Assembly: GCF_900182595.1 (NCBI RefSeq)
Contig: NZ_FXTN01000002.1
Span: 1-64,000 of the forward strand
From: Pedobacter westerhofensis
GTDB lineage: Bacteria > Bacteroidota > Bacteroidia > Sphingobacteriales > Sphingobacteriaceae
Reading direction: 5' to 3'
DNA length: 64,000 nucleotides
Part shown: positions 61,544 to 64,000 of the stretch, piece after piece
Layout of the letters: the number at the start of each line of letters is the position of its first letter
How positions within the stretch are numbered: the stretch's first letter is position 1
Made by a program: the position numbers and the translations under genes
The notes under the pieces: model-generated
The model's input: only the letters and a program-made list of their open reading frames with translations
Told to the model about the DNA's origin: nothing
Database searches by the model: none

Positions 61544-61963
61544 CTACTGCGGGAGCGACTTTACTTTTTCGTAATGTGATTCTGTACCATCGGCCGCGAT
61601 AACGCCCAGGAAAACGATCAGTTTCTTTCCCGTAAGATTGATATATACTTTATCCTTATTGTTGTTGAACAACAGGCTGTAATTGGATGTACTGTTATTG
61701 ATGGCCATCACGTCTGGCTGCACGGTAAATGTTCCGCTTGCTTTGAGTTTATTATTCTCGTACCATTCAAAGTTACTGCCGCTGAAGGTGAGGATATTGC
61801 CCGTTCCGGATGCAAAGTTTGGGTCAGCACCGGCAATTTGGATACCTTCAATACGTTTAAGTTCCCAGCTGCCGTTCAGGCTTGATTCTTCGGTTTTCTT
61901 TTTGCAGCTGTTTAGTGACAGCAACAGTAAGATGCTGATTGAGAGCGTTAAGATTTTTTTCAT
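61544..61963 (-). CDS. Lipocalin-like lipoprotein, hypothetical
   Basis: A protein of 139 residues: lipobox LLLSLNSCKKK, then SLNGSWELKRIEGIQI, ILTFSGSNFEWYENNKLKASGTFTV and a terminal strand, a pattern of small lipocalin-like beta-barrel lipoproteins (SxxGxWELxxxxG). Probably outer-membrane anchored. Its leader contains a terminator-like hairpin (see 62034-62067). Function unknown. Confidence 0.75.
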   Translation of the reverse strand: MKKILTLSISILLLLSLNSCKKKTEESSLNGSWELKRIEGIQIAGADPNFASGTGNILTFSGSNFEWYENNKLKASGTFTVQPDVMAINNSTSNYSLLFNNNKDKVYINLTGKKLIVFLGVIAADGTESHYEKVKSLPQ

Positions 61964-62033
61964 TAAAAGATGCGCATGTGAAAGCCTGCATTGGCTTCTT
62001 CCTGTAAAGCGCAGGCGGAGCGCAAAACGCTAC

Positions 62034-62067
62034 AAAAAATGAGAGCCGGATGAGTAAACCGGCTCTC
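62034..62067 (-). terminator. Minus-strand terminator in the leader of the lipoprotein gene
   Basis: GAGAGCCGG/CCGGCTCTC (62041-62049/62059-62067), a perfect 9-bp stem, followed on the minus strand by A and six T (62039-62034). It lies 70 bp before the lipoprotein start on the same strand, so it either ends a short RNA or acts as an attenuator. Confidence 0.8.
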
Positions 62068-62130
62068 ATAAAAAACGACGAATTATACAGAATTTTATTC
62101 TGCGTATTTATGGTACGCACCAGAAATCCT
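62034..62130 (-). ncRNA. Possible short leader RNA or attenuator
   Basis: Minus-strand CATATTTG (62142-62135) fits the -7 element; a transcript from near 62130 would form the hairpins TGCGTA/TACGCA (62119-62101) and CAGAAT/ATTCTG (62102-62088) and stop at the T run at 62034, about 97 nt. The promoter and first bases (ATCCCnnATATTTG, TGTCAGGA) resemble those at 28937. It may be an independent small RNA or a terminated leader of the lipoprotein gene. Confidence 0.4.
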
Positions 62131-62142
62131 GACACAAATATG

Positions 62143-62635
62143 TGGGATTAATAATTGAAATTAAACCAATTTTTAGCAATAAGGAAAAATTTCTGCAGCC
62201 TGGATTTTTGAGTTGCAATTGTTTTGTTTGGCGGCTTAAAAATGTATGTTGCAAAATATAATTTTACAGTGATGTACAATCTATGTAATTCTTTCATATA
62301 ACTGATTATAAACAAATTACAACTAATCCGATTTAGTGTTGTAACTTTAACCTGATGGTGTATTTGAGCTAAAAAAGAGTGGTGATTTAGCGCTTATTAA
62401 TAACATCTATTTGTGTGAAAATCTCATAAATATTTTTAGATTTGTTTAATAGGGATAATAAATTACAGAATTTTTGTGTCAGTATGACTTGTTTGCGGAT
62501 GTTTACCGCAGGGTAGGATTATGCAATATTAGCTGTGAGTTTAATAGCTTACAATTTGTCGTTAAGTTGATCAGCCCATTAGATATTATCGCCAGTAATT
62601 AATATAAAGTTTTCAGGAATTTGTAGAGAATTTTT
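62143..62635. other. Long AT-rich spacer before a Crp/Fnr gene
   Basis: About 490 bp without a credible frame. AATTTTTGTGTCAG (near 62467-62481) repeats the TTTG-TGTCAG arrangement seen on the minus strand at 28937 and 62130, here on the plus strand and 155 bp before the Crp/Fnr ATG. TGCGG/CCGCA (near 62491-62510) could form a hairpin in the leader. Nothing else is seen. Confidence 0.4.
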
Positions 62636-63232
62636 ATGGTAAACCACGGATTATATGACGTTCTTTTTAATGTCAAAAACTTGCCGGATGAGCTTAAAGA
62701 TGGTAACACCCGTGAAGAGCTGATGCGTTTTATTGATTTACACCTTACTACCAGCAATCATAAAAAAAATCAGTTGCTGCTCACACCGGGCCATATTGCA
62801 GACCAAATTTATTTTCTTGAACGCGGAGCTGCCCGGGGTTACTTTCATGATGAAGATGGAAAGGAGCATACCTTATATTTCTGGGATGAAAAGAGCTTTG
62901 TTATTGATTCCTTAAGTTTTTTTAGTGATCAGCCCAGTGATCTTTATATTGAAGTGATGCAGGACAGCATTCTTTTATCGCTTTCGCGCAGGAAACTGAA
63001 TGAAATTTTGAAAAGCTTTCCTTGTCTTAATATGGTAATAGATCTCATCATGCTTAATGATTTTAAGCAATGCCGTAAAAGAATAATGGATTTTATCTCG
63101 CTTAACCCTGTTGGCAGGTATGTTCAACTGGTTAAATCCATTCCGCGGGTAGATCTAAAATTTCATCAGCAGGAAATCGCTTCTTATCTGGGCACCAGCC
63201 GTCAGACAGTTTCCCGTTCAAAACGTGCTTAG
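62636..63232 (+). CDS. Crp/Fnr-fold transcriptional regulator
   Basis: A protein of 198 residues: beta-roll (about 35-130, LLLTPGHIADQIYFLERGAARGYF, LYFWDEKSFVIDSLSFF) and HTH (about 170-196, FHQQEIASYLGTSRQTVSRSKR). The wing after the recognition helix is very short, ending SKRA. A perfect 10-bp inverted repeat begins inside the last codons (63213-63222) and ends after the stop (63252-63261). It is distinct from the 7130/23077 pair. It may act on the DoxX-like gene downstream. Confidence 0.83.
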   Translation: MVNHGLYDVLFNVKNLPDELKDGNTREELMRFIDLHLTTSNHKKNQLLLTPGHIADQIYFLERGAARGYFHDEDGKEHTLYFWDEKSFVIDSLSFFSDQPSDLYIEVMQDSILLSLSRRKLNEILKSFPCLNMVIDLIMLNDFKQCRKRIMDFISLNPVGRYVQLVKSIPRVDLKFHQQEIASYLGTSRQTVSRSKRA

Positions 63233-63261
63233 CCCTGGCTTAGAGGGCATCTTTGAACGGG
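63213..63261. repeat. 10-bp inverted repeat across the 3' end of the Crp/Fnr gene
   Basis: CCCGTTCAAA (63213-63222) and TTTGAACGGG (63252-63261), perfect, 29-base loop, covering the stop codon at 63230. No T run; possibly an mRNA 3' structure. Confidence 0.5.
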
Positions 63262-63418
63262 TTTAGGGATAACTATCTTTATTTCGGATTTTGTAACATT
63301 TGTTACAGCGTTTTGTGAAAAACTTACATCACTTTGTATAAAATGAGAATCTCTTTGCTCCAAACGGGCACAACTATAAGGAATATCGTGTTTAACTTGG
63401 TACTATAATTTTTAACCT

Positions 63419-63877
63419 ATGGAAACCACATTAAATAAACTGCCATCCTCTAAAATTTCAAGTAAAACCAAAGCGGTTATTGCTGACGTTGCAGCTTATT
63501 CTTTCATTATCCTGTTTATTTACACCGCAACCAGCAAAATCCAGTCTTTTGAATCTTTCAAATTAGTGCTGAGCAAATCAGTATTGATAGGTCAGTACAG
63601 TACCTTGGTTGCCTGGGCTGTTCCTTCTGCAGAAATTATCATTAGCCTGTTACTTATTTTTCCGCTTACCCGAAAAGACGGGTTGATTTCTTCTCTGGCA
63701 ATTATGCTGGTTTTTACAGCGTATCTGATTTATATGGTGAATTCCGGAACGCAGTTGATCTGTACCTGTGGAGGCGTTCTTAGCTCCCTAACCTGGCAAC
63801 AGCACATTTGGTTTAATGCTGTTTTCATTGTGCTCGCTGCTACAGGGTTGAAATTTTACAAATCTGAACAACTGTAA
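63419..63877 (+). CDS. DoxX/MauE-type membrane protein
   Basis: A protein of 152 residues with four membrane helices: AVIADVAAYSFIILFIYTATSKI, YSTLVAWAVPSAEIIISLLLIF, LISSLAIMLVFTAYLIYMV and IWFNAVFIVLAATGL. LICTCGG provides a Cys-X-Cys in the loop after helix 3, as in MauE/DoxX redox-associated proteins. It is probably linked to the small exported protein that starts at 63942. Confidence 0.8.
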   Translation: METTLNKLPSSKISSKTKAVIADVAAYSFIILFIYTATSKIQSFESFKLVLSKSVLIGQYSTLVAWAVPSAEIIISLLLIFPLTRKDGLISSLAIMLVFTAYLIYMVNSGTQLICTCGGVLSSLTWQQHIWFNAVFIVLAATGLKFYKSEQL

Positions 63878-63941
63878 TGCCTGATAAATAAAACTGAACA
63901 AACAAAATATTACCTATTATTCAAACCTTAAATTTTAAACC

Positions 63942-64000
63942 ATGAACAAAATTATTATTGGCTTACTTGCCGCAACAGTTGCTGCAGGGGGCAGCGTATT
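63942..64000 (+). CDS. Start of a small exported protein, cut by the window edge
   Basis: An ATG at 63942 opens MNKIIIGLLAATVAAGGSV, a signal peptide; the rest lies beyond the window. It follows the DoxX/MauE-type gene by 64 bp, a position where small secreted proteins are commonly found in this phylum. The family cannot be assigned. Confidence 0.6.
   Translation, partial: MNKIIIGLLAATVAAGGSV

Overview
The window looks like chromosomal DNA of a Sphingobacteriaceae-type Bacteroidota, close to Pedobacter or Mucilaginibacter. The reasons are SusC/SusD and ECF sigma/FecR cassettes, hybrid two-component proteins with sensor propellers, many small Crp/Fnr-fold regulators, weak Shine-Dalgarno sequences, and promoters with the Bacteroidota -7 element TAnnTTTG. 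I saw no rRNA, tRNA or CRISPR array. The assignment is by gene content only.

Layout. 1-0.8 kb: the 5' half of an IS256-type transposase runs off the left edge; its right end truncates an AraC-type gene. 0.8-7 kb: a Crp/Fnr regulator with an NADP oxidoreductase, a hybrid kinase and an outer-membrane TonB receptor. 7-24 kb: a thiol-redox and peroxide island. 24-29 kb: small acidic proteins, DUF808, AraC plus VOC, a cobalamin riboswitch with a cobalt transporter, and DUF3800. 29-32.5 kb: an ECF sigma/FecR/STN surface-repeat operon. 32.5-41.3 kb: AraC plus SDR, a 1230-residue double-kinase hybrid, a molybdopterin-fold protein, a di-heme peroxidase and a second ECF operon. 41.3-41.85 kb: four 32-bp tandem repeats and a decayed ATPase. 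41.9-51.6 kb: ECF/FecR/SusC/SusD/DUF5689/phosphoesterase. 51.6-64 kb: XRE regulator, DUF2911, a 1420-residue propeller hybrid kinase, isoaspartyl peptidase, an ABC permease, a lipoprotein, a Crp/Fnr regulator and a DoxX/MauE-like protein.

Main finding. Between 7.8 and 23.0 kb, eight copies of a palindrome, TTTnACTTAAGTnAAA, occur only between genes. In every copy the palindrome centre lies exactly 29.5 bp upstream of an 8-mer fitting the Bacteroidota -7 element (TTT in 8/8, full nAnnTTTG in 6/8). This is the geometry of class II activation by a Crp/Fnr dimer at about -41.5. The sites precede a DUF308 membrane protein, a peroxiredoxin, a DsbD-type reductase plus thioredoxin, an OsmC-TrxB-MFS operon, an alpha/beta-hydrolase lipoprotein, a dead FAD oxidoreductase, the Crp/Fnr regulator at 23077 itself, and a gene-less stretch (about 15904-16065) that folds into three hairpins plus an intrinsic terminator. 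That last stretch is probably a small RNA. The regulator and its paralogue at 7130 each contain exactly two cysteines, at identical positions (48 and 95), which suggests a thiol switch. The 7130 paralogue is instead preceded by TTAGT-N7-ACTAA, the same pattern that lies in front of a Nudix-type (NrtR-like) regulator at 9402-9418. This suggests a Nudix-regulator/Crp-regulator/thiol-defence circuit.
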